64,000 nucleotides of DNA, from positions 23,773,067-23,837,066 of the forward strand of contig OX344758.2 of the NCBI GenBank assembly GCA_947034885.2. Reading direction: 5' to 3'. The stretch's first letter is position 1. Each line of letters begins with the position of its first letter. Positions 14,201-25,097 of the stretch are shown here, piece by piece. The stretch is from Thuidium tamariscinum (lineage: Eukaryota > Streptophyta > Bryopsida > Hypnales > Thuidiaceae). A program made the position numbers and the translations under genes. The notes beneath the pieces are model-generated. The model saw only the letters and a list, made by a program, of their open reading frames with translations, was not told the origin of the DNA and made no database searches.

Positions 14201-15057
14201 GTCATCTAGAAAGTCCACGAATATGAAATTGACTAGCGAAGTCGACTCGAAAGTCTTGCTTGAAACTGACGTTGTGGCGGACCGCTTTCATTCAAGTGAA
14301 ATCTGTGGTCCAAATCGTGGAAACACCGATGAGTTCGAAAAGTTGCACATACTAATAATTGATGCAGACTCAGAGGATCCAAGGTAGGCTTTGTCTTTAG
14401 ATGTAATTTATACATAAAGGGTCGGTCCTGTTGGTAATACGTGTCTGACCTAGACAGCTGAGATAGGTTATGAATAGTGTGATGTGGCTGGATGTCGTAA
14501 GCTGTGACGATCAGTTGAGTTGATTGCTGGCTCTATGTGCGAAACTGTAGTAAGGGGTTGAGCTGCCCGCCTGCGGAGTTCTTGGAGGAGCCGTTCTTAC
14601 GATCAGCTAGAGAAGCTCTCGTGGATGGTGGCATCCTGGCAATCAACTTAGTGTCACGAGCGTCTTCCCCACATGCAACATCAGTTGCTCTGCTGCAGAA
14701 GGTGAGCAGAATGGCAGCAGCATTCATGTGAATATGCGAGTCCGTGATCTGCTTGGTGATTGTAACACGACTTGTCTTTGATCAAGGGAGTGAGTGATGT
14801 GTGCTTGAACCCACCGTTTGTGACAGGTGTTTGAGGAGGTGTATGATATAGAGATTGAAGAGCATGTGAATCGAGTGCTCTTCGCGCGACCACACCACAG
14901 CCGCAATAGTCACCGTCGTCACAGGGATGGGCAATTGCAGGCAGAAGTGATGGAGGATGCCAGGACGTGTTTTGAGAGACTGGCGAGAGCATTTGCCCCT
15001 TGGGAGAATGGTCCGTCAATGAAAGATTATGTAAAGAGGCTCAATCGTCTGAAGTGA
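8266..15057 (+). CDS. METTL13: METTL13-type dual-domain methyltransferase, 16 exons
   Basis: Exons: 8266-8610, 9058-9162, 9748-9814, 10249-10433, 11058-11264, 11418-11501, 11720-11764, 11930-11994, 12137-12185, 12307-12586, 12932-13050, 13263-13343, 13681-13755, 14088-14383, 14551-14701, 14827-15057. All introns are GT-AG and frame is kept throughout, giving 794 aa (human METTL13 is about 699). The N-terminal SAM-binding domain has VVGCGNSELS (about 60-69), then DKGSLDSL (exon 2) and KRVLRPGGKY (exon 3), as in class I methyltransferases. The C-terminal domain has MIVGLGAGLLP (about 521-531), VIELDEVV, and LSCPPAEF with ILAINLV in exon 15. The animal protein methylates eEF1A at its N terminus and at Lys55; the same role is inferred here. 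Exon 14 is longer than the animal counterpart, with an acidic/Ser-rich insert. The gene is convergent with the HVA22 gene downstream. Confidence 0.95.
11324..11372. repeat. Three tandem copies of TTAATACGTCGTAAA in an intron
   Basis: The 15-mer TTAATACGTCGTAAA, with small junction differences, occurs three times in a row in the intron between exons 5 and 6 of the methyltransferase gene. It looks like a recent slippage expansion. No function is implied. Confidence 0.8.
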
Positions 15058-15975
15058 GAATTGCATTTCACATTCACTTCGAGCAGGGATTATCGTTGTC
15101 ATCCTGTTGGAACCCAATGCCTGCACCAACAGTAATATTAAATTCGGTAGAACTTTAGGAGGGTGTACGAAACCATCTTGTTTCTGTTCAGAATTTTGAT
15201 TTCAGGCATTAGAAGATGGCCATTCTGCAAGTTAGTACAGTGCAGTACCACTTAATAATCTTACAAACTACTTAACCCCTTTACCAGTTTATGGCCCACA
15301 GTGGCCTACTGCTCAGGGTTTTGGGGATTGTGAGTGCAAGAATGACAGTATTTGGCAAATTTGGAACGGTCGCGTTTAGGGCACAATTATGAGTTAAATT
15401 TAGAAATTTTTCATGGACTGATCTGGCTCAACATATAAGTTCTATGCTTATGCAAAGAGTGGTCTTCTTGTATTTCTGTGTACATGACTCGAAAGCAAAG
15501 AGGTATCAGTATTTTGTGAAGCTCTGGCGTACTGCATGTTGACTGGCCAGGCCGGTGCAATTACCTTAACAACAAGCCTATTATTCTTGCAACAAAATTT
15601 CCAATAGGAAACCTTTGGGCATACTTTTTGAAGAAGAGAATCTTTACATGGCATTGAACAATTGTGCCAAGTTTGAGAGCTTGCAAGTTCCTATTGTGTT
15701 GTGTAGAAAGGTTTGAATTTTCTCTGCAGCAATTAGCAAGGTTACTCTAGTTTACCTACTTAAAAAGGCAGTACCGGTACTCGAGATATTCGAGATTTAG
15801 GCAAGGAAGCACCACGAACCTTCAGGGAATAAGGAACGCACCATCTTCAGAACCTTTGGGACCGTACTCAGAGAAACCTATTCGAAAGATCATAACAAGC
15901 CTTACTGTACAAGGATCGAATTCAAAAAACCTCTTTCTACAGTAATTACACATGGGAAACTAAACCTACGACCTT
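15058..15975. other. 3' flanks between two convergent genes
   Basis: Between the methyltransferase stop codon and the tandem repeat downstream there is no further open frame of note. It should contain the 3' untranslated region of the methyltransferase gene and part of that of the HVA22 gene. No polyadenylation site can be assigned with confidence. Confidence 0.5.
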
Positions 15976-16203
15976 TCAATTGACTGTCGTAACGGATTCT
16001 AGACTACGTAAAGACTATAGACTTAAAGCCAGATCAAAAGTCCTAATTCTTCAAGAAAATGCTACTGACTCGGTGAAGGCGAAGTAAAATCAATTGACTG
16101 TCGTAACGGATTCTAGACTACGTAAAGACTATAGACTTAAAGCCAGATCAAAAGTCCTAATTCTTCAAGAAAATGCTACTGACTCAGTGAAGGCGAAGTA
16201 AAA
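15976..16203. repeat. 114-bp tandem duplication
   Basis: Two head-to-tail copies, 15,976-16,089 and 16,090-16,203, begin tcaattgactgtcgtaacgg. They differ at one seen position (gactcggtg versus gactcagtg). The block lies just beyond the stop codon of the minus-strand HVA22 gene, probably in its 3' untranslated region. The near identity indicates a recent duplication. Confidence 0.9.
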
Positions 16204-16348
16204 TCAAGCTCCCATCTCTGTTTCTCGTTAATAAAAATATCGTAAGCTTCAGCACATCTACAGAACCACTCTACATGAACTGCGAAAGCAGCAGGCGCTA
16301 ATAGCAATTTAGAAGCCGGTACTTCATGCCATCTAGACGTCGGACAGT

Positions 16349-18751
16349 CTACTGATCCGATTGTCGTGGATGATCAGTGTAGATCCATCCAGCATCGTCA
16401 GTGCTTTCATCGTATGTTGAATCAGCTGGTGATGGCGGTGGTGGTGGGGTGATGCTCTCTTGACTGGACCTGCTTCCCGCTGGATTTGATCCTTCCTCTA
16501 AAGCTCTTGCAGATTGCAAAGCATCCTGTGCAGCTTGATACACTGCACCCACATTGTTTTCATTCAAGTTACTCAATATGTAATTCATCGAACTTGTAAG
16601 TCAACCATACAAAATGGAAATGACTGTCTTCGAACTGCTATTGCACGTCCACGACCAAGAATGAATTCAATATACTTGCCTACAATGGAGAACTTCTTGA
16701 TCATGCGTTGCACTGCTTGCACCTCGTGTTGGTGGCTAACAATAAATTTATTCTGCAATCAGGCCAGATCATTAGTGCCCAGATATCAGAGAAATGATGG
16801 CTCCCCAACTAGCCAGGATATCAAGAAAAAATCAGCCATTGCGATGACCCAATCATCCAGAAACCTTCGAGATTTCGTAACAAGAATATTCTACATAACA
16901 ATAAGAAACAGCCAGCAACTTAGTAAATTGCCGCACCATCTCATTGCGAGTGCCGTCAACAATGCGATCAAGTCTGACATGATGCTTCAGAAGCAACGGG
17001 CGCAAGAGACTACAATACAAGTGTCGAGCTCCCTGGAAGATAGCAACAGAATATTAGCTGTGTTATTCTACAGAAGGGCAGGTGACAAGATCGGACAGTG
17101 AACATCAGGAGTGTGAAGTGAATCAGTCCAACAAAAACGTTCCTTTCTACGACATGAAGTGAAAGGTCATATCAACAGACAGGTGAGCGAAAATCAAAAT
17201 GCACTTCCGGACAAAACCACCCATTATGCTACAAAAATATGCATTCGTAGCGTATACCACAAATAGAAATTCTCGAAGCAAGACTTAATATCACGAAGCT
17301 GTAAATGAGTTGATGGCAATGTTCCAGTCAACAGCGAACAGTGCGTATCAGAGACTTCAAGGAGATGATGATAGCAAAGCTGAAGTGTTCGATAATAAAA
17401 CGTACAAAATTCTTCGGGAGCTGAAGCCACACTAGAAACACGAACTTTGCATGATAATAAAAGGGACACCTGCAGAACCCAACAGCAGAGATTGTGTTTT
17501 AGTATACGCACGCTCATCAGTATTCCAGGGTTTTATCACTTTAAGAAGCTAGATTCTGCAAAAGCCTATACAAGAAATAGAGTTGGAATACATTGCATAC
17601 AGTGCGGGACATCAGAAACACATACCAAGACAAAAGTTTGTCAGAAAAAACTTCCGCCACACTGAAGCACCCATAAGCTGCATACCCCACAATAAAATTA
17701 GTAGGGTCGAACCTCATCCATCTTCTTTCCAACCTTCCAAGTGCCACGATAGGGACATAGACACTCCCAGTGGCGGTGATTACAACATTCTTGACTCATT
17801 TCCATCAAACGGTGGCTCCTCTAGAAACGATACTCTAATTAATAGAGCCCAAGACATAAAAAGCTGAGGGCATGTATGACTTAATTACCAGAGCATTATC
17901 ACACTAGAGAGAGTCGACATGGTCATACATGGCACCCGTTTTTTATTGAAAGGTGTACATGCCCATTAATAACTTGGTTCCGTCGTGGTTTTTTTTCTCG
18001 TAAATACAAATAGGGACCGAAGAAATTCAAGAAAACTTGATTTGATACTTTTATAATGTTCATTGGCAAAGAACGTCCCAAATTCAAGGGTTGGATGGAA
18101 CCGCCAAACAATACCTGCCCAATAAACAAGCCACTCTTCTTGTTCGGTGTGGTTGTTGGTCTCGATTGCTTTGTGAGTGGAGTAGATGGGAAATCCGATG
18201 CCAACCACAGTACTGCAAAATGCGGAACCACAAGAGTGACTTCAAAAACAATATGTTGAGAGAGTGAAAACAGCTCAAATATTATTCAAGACGCATAAAA
18301 TGCGGAATCACCATAACACCTCACGAGGTGCCCCTCCCATGAAAATAATAATAATCATAACATCTTGAAAGAAAGAAAGACAGAAAGAGGGCTCCATCCA
18401 TAGCCACTAGAAACGCCTAGTTCATGACGTTGGGGTGCGCCGAGCTATGACGGTGAAAACGACGGACCAGAAACTGGAATTGAGTAGGGAAGGTGGTGCA
18501 GGTACCAGGCAGTGCGCACAATGACATGAGAAGCGGCTGGCGTGAGCAATAGGCGCAATCCAAGCTGCACAAGGACGGAAGCCAGGAAATTAAACCGCGG
18601 AGACAGGAGGACACCGCAAGCACGGCAGACCAAAGGAAGGCAAAGGGCACGCGCGCAAGAACGAGAGCGAGAGCAAGGAATGCAAGAGCAGGCATCGATG
18701 AAGAATGCAGGGTCGCACCTCACCGCCTAAGGCAGACACAGCAGCAGCCAT
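16349..18751 (-). CDS. HVA22: HVA22/REEP-family membrane protein, HVA22k-like, 8 exons
   Basis: Minus-strand exons: 18751-18719, 18564-18506, 18212-18115, 17677-17626, 17469-17406, 17032-16920, 16735-16676, 16592-16349. All are GT-AG with consistent phases, giving 240 aa. The order of conserved blocks matches plant HVA22-like protein k: GLRLLLTPAASHVIVRTA, VGIGFPIYSTHKAIE, EEWLVYWAAYGCFSVAEVFSD, YYHAKFVFLVWLQLP, LLRPLLLKHHVRLDRIVDG and HQHEVQAVQRMIKKF. TB2/DP1/HVA22 proteins are hairpin membrane proteins that shape the tubular ER and are often stress- or ABA-responsive in plants. The hydrophobic TB2/DP1 segments lie at about residues 12-110. The tail, about 80 aa from MNYILSNLNENN, is Ser/Pro-rich (PPPPPSP) and ends GWIYTDHPRQSDQ. 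The exon 7-8 junction is the least certain. The gene is convergent with the methyltransferase gene. Confidence 0.93.
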
Positions 18752-18990
18752 GGTAAGAGGCGCCGGCGAAGCATAAGCAGGGCCGAGGGATGGGCTATGG
18801 CGATCAGAGGAAACCCTAACAGCACCACATAGACAGAGAAAGGGTAAGACAAGGGCCCTTTCGCTCCACTTCACGAACTTAACTTCCGCTTCAGTTCACT
18901 TCTTGGGGAATTGAACCCCTCGCTCAGCGAATGTACTGTACAGTACTGTGTACAGTGAGCTTACTGTACTGTATTTGTATTTGTTACCGA
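18752..18990 (-). promoter_or_regulatory. 5' flank of the HVA22-like gene
   Basis: The sequence just upstream of the HVA22 start codon at 18,751 is relatively GC-rich, then gives way at 18,930-18,980 to overlapping palindromic TACTGTACAGTA-type words (tactgtacagtactgtgtacagtgag). This is the expected promoter/leader region. The palindromic cluster may be a simple repeat or a regulatory element; the sequence alone does not decide. Confidence 0.4.
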
Positions 18991-21978
18991 TCAATAATAC
19001 TCTGCACTACCGTACGTGTAGGTCAGTTTCGTAAATAACTCGGGGAAATTTGGAAAATGTCGAAATTTAGAAAATTATCAGTACATTTCTTTCTAAAAAT
19101 TTGAAAAAATTGTTTTTGAAAAAAATTAGAAAAAGGGACACATTTACACATGGTTAGATAGAATCAATCCAAAATTAGGAGTATCCTCTTAAAGAGCCGA
19201 AATAAAAAATTTCCTATTTGTATGCCGAATTGTTGAAATGCCAAAACTAAACTATTTCGGCAAAAACTGCCAAAATAGACCTACACGTATGGTATGTATG
19301 AAGTAAGTCTAGCAAGTACATTGTAAAACTTTCACCATGGTAGGAGGTTCAAAAACCAACCAGCCAAAAATCGCTCCTATAGAAGGATAGAAAATGGTAC
19401 ATGGCATGTCTAAAATGTATTCGGTTTTGTACTATGGGCCCAATTTGAACGAAAGTGAATCCTTCTAGTATCTTTGTGAGGTCACTGAAACTGCAATTTA
19501 GTTTCATTTTGTGAACAAGTTATGGTAATAATTGAATTCATTTTAGTGTGGTAAGTTACTGTATGGCCAAAGAAATGCTAGACCCAAATTTCTGACAAGT
19601 GTTTTTTCATTAGAAGCACATGTGTATATAATGTCAAGAGTCCTTCTTTTCAAGCCACATAGAAAACAATCCATTTTTGCTTGTGTGCCAAACTTTACAA
19701 GCACTTTCAGAAAGTTTTGCATCATTGATTTGTCTTTGCATTTCAATTTTGAAAACATTCATCGAGTGCCTTCATTTCTTCACAAAGGTCTTCATCTTCT
19801 TACATAGTTGCTTTCTAGACCTCCTACTATAGTTACACTAGCCAGAGTACAAGAAAATTTCAAAAATGAGCATGACAGAGTAAAATAACTATACCTATAA
19901 TTGACTGAATGAAGCAACTCTGCATGATTCCATTATTATACTAAAAACAATTTGTACAATTTTATTGGTAGTCAAAAGAAGATTCCAGATTCTTTTAGAA
20001 TGCAATTTTTGGATATAGTATGAACAAACTATGAATATTCAAAGTGTTGAAAATAGGTGTTTCTAAAATTGACCCTAAATTCTTATGAATGCTAGGAATA
20101 TAATTTAGACAATATATATACAAATTAGACACAAGGACAAAATAAAGTGTAGTTTTTCTAGTAATATAAATTTGTAATAAGACAATGTAATTATGTGGGT
20201 TTCTATGTATAATCTTCATTCAAATTGTACATTATAGACTCTTTACCATCTATTTCTTGCTAAGTCTATGGTTTATGCTTGTCAAACCATGTGAATGACT
20301 ACTTATCCATCTATGGTAACTAGTGTAATACAACAAGGTTTTTTGGTTTATTTTATTTTATTTCACTAATGCATGCTTAGGCGTCAAGCCATTGTGTTTT
20401 GTAAGCAATGAATCTTTAATTTTGTATACTTAAATTTAGTCACAGTTGCAAAAAATGGCTCAAAAAGTGAGTTTAGTGTGTATTTTACAAATCTTAGTAA
20501 AATAACTAGGTCATTGTGGTTTTTTACACTAAAGGAGTCAAACAAAAACTAGTTATACCATCTTATAGATAATTATTTATCCTTTCTAAAAATGTGACAC
20601 TTGATCCAATCTAATTTTCTTAGCTTAAGTTATAGGTGGATGAAGTTTCACTATTGGAAAGGTTAATAGAATTTCATCTACAAATTTCTAGTAGATTTCT
20701 AATTCAAAATGAATCCAAATTTTGGATGAAAATTAAAGATATTAATTTCTATTAATAGTTCAATTTTGATATCTAGTAAGTAATTTCTCTAACTTGTCAT
20801 CCAAATCTCATTTAATACTTCATCATCCTATAATTTCCAATTTTTCTTCAAGTGAGAGACATCTATGGATTCTAATTTACTAGTTCTATAAGCCTGTGGT
20901 CTTAACTTCCCCTTTCTTATCTATTTTATGAATTCTTAATCGATAATTTGTAATTTTTAAGTCCTGGTCTAACTACTGTCAATCTATTATTTTAAGCTAT
21001 TTCATATCTTCTTTTTCTAGGTCCTAATTCTAGCTTTCTAAGTTGATATAATGCTTACTAATTTAACTTTTCTACTAAAAGTTATGAATGAATGAAGTTT
21101 GACCATTAATCAATTCATAAAATTGCATCAACATTTCCTTTCTAATCTACAATTCAAATTTAAGTTTTAATTTTACTTGTAGATTCTAAATTTTTGACCC
21201 TTTTCAATTTCCTCAATTTGTTCTAGAATTTGAAGTTCTAACTGTCTTTTTCATCTAATTTAAATTCTTAACTTCATTCATTCCTATCTTTCTCAATTTA
21301 AGTCCTATTTCTAATTTTGAGATGTTTTTGGAAACCTCCAAAATAAAAATCTACAAGATTTTGAATCTAAAACTTGAGAAAAATTTGCTCATGATTTTTT
21401 GACTTAGACTCTAATTTAGCTACTTGATATAATTGTGGAATTTTGAGAATTAAAAAAAATAGTGTAAGTTAGAATTTTACCTCAACGTGAGCTGCAATTA
21501 ATAGATTATTGACCATTCCTTTGAATTCTTCTTTGTTTGCCATCATTCAATGATATTTGGTAGTTTTGCCTACAACTTCAAGTAAGGTCAAAATTACAAT
21601 TGCGGGAATTTCTAACATTTACTTGTAAAAAATTCAATGTCCCAAAGTGTTGAATTTTTTTGTTCATGTAGTTGTTAATTAGGACGTGTTGAACTAGACA
21701 ATGATCAATAGAAAGTTGTTATGAAATTAACAAAAACTTTTTATTATCAAGAAAATCTTGTTCAATTTTCACAAAAAATTGTTGAAACTTTAACAAAAAT
21801 TTGTTAAATTTTTTATTGATTTGCCACGTGAGAAAACTTCACCACATGAGCATGACCTATGGGGTTCAAACCCAAGACCTTAGGGAAGTGGCCAAAGGGA
21901 CTAACCATCAAGCCAATTTCAAAACTACATGACCTCTAAGGACATAAGGACATTGAATATAGAATATTATACAATTTC
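18991..21978. other. AT-rich intergenic DNA, nothing recognised
   Basis: About 3 kb of AT-rich DNA with only short random open frames on both strands. No protein family, RNA gene or clear repeat boundary was recognised. Confidence 0.6.
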
Positions 21979-22194
21979 CACTAGTAGAAACCCCCGTTTA
22001 ATGTGACAAGGCCTCATTTTTCTTGACGGATTTTGCTAAGCATCTAAAGTAACAACCCATGTTTTTATGTCAGCATTGATGTTGTATTGAATATTTTTGT
22101 TGACATAAAAACATGGGTTGTTACTTTTGATGCTTAGCAAAATCCGTCAAGAAAAATTAGGCCTTGTCACATTAAACGGGGGTTTCTACTAGTG
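21979..22194. repeat. 216-bp near-perfect foldback MITE, CACTAG ends
   Basis: It starts CACTAGTAGAAACCCCCG and ends with the inverse, CGGGGGTTTCTACTAGTG. The arms of about 95 bp are almost identical (for example tgctaagcatctaaagtaac versus gttacttttgatgcttagca) around a short AT-rich loop near 22,080. The CACTA-type terminus suggests a non-autonomous CACTA derivative. Such similar arms imply a young insertion and a transcript that would fold into a long hairpin. A clean 3-bp target duplication was not found. Confidence 0.85.
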
Positions 22195-22212
22195 AATTCT
22201 CTGTAGCTTTTC

Positions 22213-22526
22213 TATTACATTGAGAAAATAGCTGACTTTAAGGCCATTTAGTTATAGGAAATGATGTTTTTTCTTAAAAAGTTGACCTAAGAAAAGTTGG
22301 AAAATGAGGTAAAATTTCATTGAAAAAAATTTGTTTGTGATTTCAACTTTCCAATCAAAAGTTATAGACAAAAATAACAAGTAGTTACTTTAAACACTGC
22401 CTCTAATTTTTGTCCATAACTATTAATTGGAAAGTTGGAATCACAAATGGATTGTTTTCAATGAAATTTAACCTCATTTTCCAACTTTTTTAGTTCAATT
22501 TTTTTTAAAACATCATCTTCTATGAC
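22213..22526. repeat. Foldback repeat, interrupted by the giant hAT element
   Basis: The left arm (about 22,213-22,375) and right arm (about 22,390-22,526) are inverted copies: gtgatttcaactttccaat versus attggaaagttggaatcac, and aaaatgaggtaaaatttcat versus atgaaatttaacctcatttt. The right arm stops abruptly at 22,526, where the giant element begins. Its remaining bases (taaatggcc...) reappear at 43,855, immediately after the element's right target duplication, and match the left arm word ggccatttagttata. Confidence 0.9.
22519..22526. repeat. Left 8-bp target-site duplication TCTATGAC
   Basis: The eight bases directly before the left CAGGG end of the giant element. They are identical to 43,847-43,854 directly after its right CCCTG end. 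An 8-bp duplication is the hallmark of hAT insertion. Confidence 0.95.
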
Positions 22527-22537
22527 CAGGGTTGACG
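22527..22537 (+). repeat. Left terminal inverted repeat of the hAT element
   Basis: CAGGGTTGACG. It matches the reverse complement of the right end (CAGGGATGACG) at 10 of 11 positions and resembles the CAGGG/TAGGG termini of Ac-like hAT elements. GGACGTCC palindromes follow at about 22,574-22,592, as they do just inside the right end. Confidence 0.93.
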
Positions 22538-22559
22538 AATCGCTACGTCTAGGGCAAAA

Positions 22560-22750
22560 TTATGTCCAAAATCTGGACGTCCGGACGTCCGGACTTAGTG
22601 GACGTAGTGGACGCTGTCCTCGGCGACCGGCGGACGGAGCAGCGGACGGAACTGCAGACGGCCAGACGGGCGGTCGGCCAGCGGACGGGCGGACCCAACT
22701 ACGGACGGGCAGACGGGACTGCGGATGGGAGGACGGATGAGCGGGCGGTC
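22560..22750 (+). promoter_or_regulatory. Left subterminal GC-rich island (island A)
   Basis: GC-rich block of degenerate CGGACGG/GCGGACGG words that starts with the palindromic GGACGTCCGGACGTCC. It lies 35-220 bp inside the left end. In hAT elements subterminal repeats are transposase-binding sites, and that is the likely role here. Unlike the other four islands it is not followed by a GTATAAG box and ORF. Short open frames across it are composition artefacts. Confidence 0.75.
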
Positions 22751-23819
22751 GATTGCATTTCTGGATTTAGGGTTTTCAAATAACATGTAAAGTAGATGGC
22801 TTGAAAAGCGACCCTTTAAGGGCTCTTTGGTTTTTTTGATGGGTTGAAGATGCCCAAAAATATTTCCCCTTATTTTTCGTTTAAAGAACCATTGATGCGA
22901 AATCTAAACCAAATGGTTTCATATTTTTCCAAGCATTTATAAATTACTTATGTTTTCAAAGAATTCTAGCATAGGTATGTATTTGTGATTCTAGGTCTTG
23001 CAAGTTGCAAAACCCACACATGCGCAGTCTGGAAAAAACCATGGCTTGACCAAAAACAAGCAATGAAGCGCTGAAAAAGTAATACTTCAGGTTCCTAAAT
23101 GTGACCTTTACTAAAATTAAGCCCTAAAACCAACATTGTCTTCATGTACTTTTAAATCCAATTGAAAGTGCTATAACTTTTGTATCCGATTTCCAAATTC
23201 AACAAAACTTGTTGGAAAATTTGCACACTCTCTTCTAGTTTGTGTGATAAAATTTTTAGAACAATCTCAATTATACACTTATACTGATTTCTTGGGAGTC
23301 AATCAAAGTTCACAAATTCAATTTGAATTCACCAAACTGCATTGAGATGGCTTCAACTTCAGGGGCCTGTATCTTTTTCATCAAATGTTAGTTTTCAAAA
23401 AAATGTGTTGGGTTATGTTTTCCTTGAAGCCTAATTATTGTCGTAAAATTTTATGGATTTATTTATTTTTGAAACAAATGGAATTCCATTCCAATTTCCA
23501 AAGGTCGATTTTTGAGCTTTTTATAGGGATGCTTCTAAATAGACTATCGCAATTCGAGCCACCTACCTTATCATGTTTCGTCCATGTGACCATATCCACG
23601 AACCAAACATTGTCACAATTTAATTTTTGTTCATTATTTTTGAATACCATGAAACCAAAAAATCAAAAAACAATAAATCATAGTGACGTTTCCAACATGC
23701 GCATGAAAACTTATATTACTTTCAAAGGTTCAAACAAACCATTTCCATTACAACTTACAAGCTCCATGTTACCATGTACCATGAATATCTAAACACCTAA
23801 GTGTACATTCCTTTAATTT
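22751..23819. other. Non-coding spacer between left end and transposase tail
   Basis: AT-rich DNA of about 1.07 kb downstream of the minus-strand transposase unit, probably including its 3' untranslated region. Open frames here are short and unconserved to my eye. I did not find the AT-rich 3' module that follows the three cargo genes. Confidence 0.5.
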
Positions 23820-25097
23820 CTAAGGCTTGTAATCAACGTCTCCTCTCACCTCAGCTCCACTACTATGACCTCTTGAATCCCATTCCGAGTCTTCTTCATC
23901 ACTTGTGCTTTCCATACTATCGGATGAAGACTGTAGAGCTCGCTCTTTTCTTCCGGATATTTGCTTTGATGCAAGCGATCTCTTGCGTCTACCCTTCTTT
24001 TGCTCTTTCACCATGTCTCTAACTCCTAATGTAGACTTCCCAATCCCTTTTTCGAGACCATTAACCGGTTTCACTTTGCTTTGTGAAAAAGGTTCACATA
24101 CATCAAGGGGGGTTCGACCTAGACTTTGCCGCTTCGATGGTGATCTTGCAAAGGCCTCCAGTATTCTTTTATTTTTAGCTTTCTTGGACTCTTTCATTGT
24201 TGGTTGTCTTGCTTTTGATCCGCTTGGAATGATGATCTCATTTGCGCCCAAAGAAAGTGATCGATCCGATGACTTCAGCGAACGTGGACCAAACATGGAC
24301 TCCAACGTTTCATCTTCTTCTGGATCCTTATCTCGGTAGCGTAAACTACCGAGACCACCTAAACTTGCATTGCCGCTTTTGAATAGTATGCGTGGAGGAC
24401 CGCTACGTGGGGGTTTAGTTGGATCTTGTGCGAGGGGCTTCTTGCCTTTGCCATTCTCAAATGACATGGGGCTCCCAGACTCCATCATACCTACATCTAC
24501 ATGTGTTGCTACTCCCCGTGCTTTACCTTTCTCGATACTCGCAAGACAACTTTTCTTACACGCCAATACTTCACAGAATACAACACTTGTATCACCTACA
24601 TTTTTGTCCACCTTCACTCCACTGTCTCCCAAGTCGTTCTATTTGCCAAGTTCTTCTGCTTCGACCCCTACTGGCGATGGACATTTAGAAATTGGAATCA
24701 ATTCATCTGGGGTCGAAGTCCCACCGATGTTCATCGTTGCCCCATTTCTCTCTTCCATTGCCACATTAGTGTCCCGGCTATGTGCTCGAACATTCTCACT
24801 ATTCAATACTGTAGTTCCATCCATAAATTTAGCTTTTGATGGGACACCCTCATCATAGTCGTAATTCTCCTCGTCCGCTTCAAAATTGAAGACATCCAAT
24901 GGATTGTCTTCAAAGTCTTCATCATTATGATGAGGGTCTTGGGATGGTTCATCAACCAAATTAGTCACATTGTATTCCGCATCATATTCATCATCAAATA
25001 GGGGATCTCTCTCTTCACCATCGCCATGATCTTCACCACCCTCATCCTTGACATGGACTCTTCCATATCCACATTCTCGAATTGCTCTTCGTACCAC
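23820..25097 (-). CDS. Acidic and basic C-terminal tail of the transposase unit
   Basis: Two minus-strand open segments in one frame, 25,097-24,639 and 24,638-23,820, separated by a single TAG at 24,639-24,641. The first is strongly acidic (DEGGEDHGDGEERDPLFDDE and further D/E-rich stretches). The second is Ser/Lys-rich with nuclear-localisation-like basic clusters (KKGRRKRS, KESKKAKNKR) and ends in a Ser/Asp/Glu patch. It overlaps the end of the transposase frame by 133 bp in another phase. The acidic frame continues the sense of the transposase better than that ORF's own Met-rich end, so a one-base frame shift near 25,060 or an intron is likely. No known domain was recognised. It could be a tail of the transposase or a separate small gene. 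Confidence 0.5.

Noticed and set aside
24370-24858. Plus-strand ORFs at 23,905-24,858, opposite the transposase tail
   Set aside because: They are antisense to the better-supported acidic/basic minus-strand frame and have no recognised domain.
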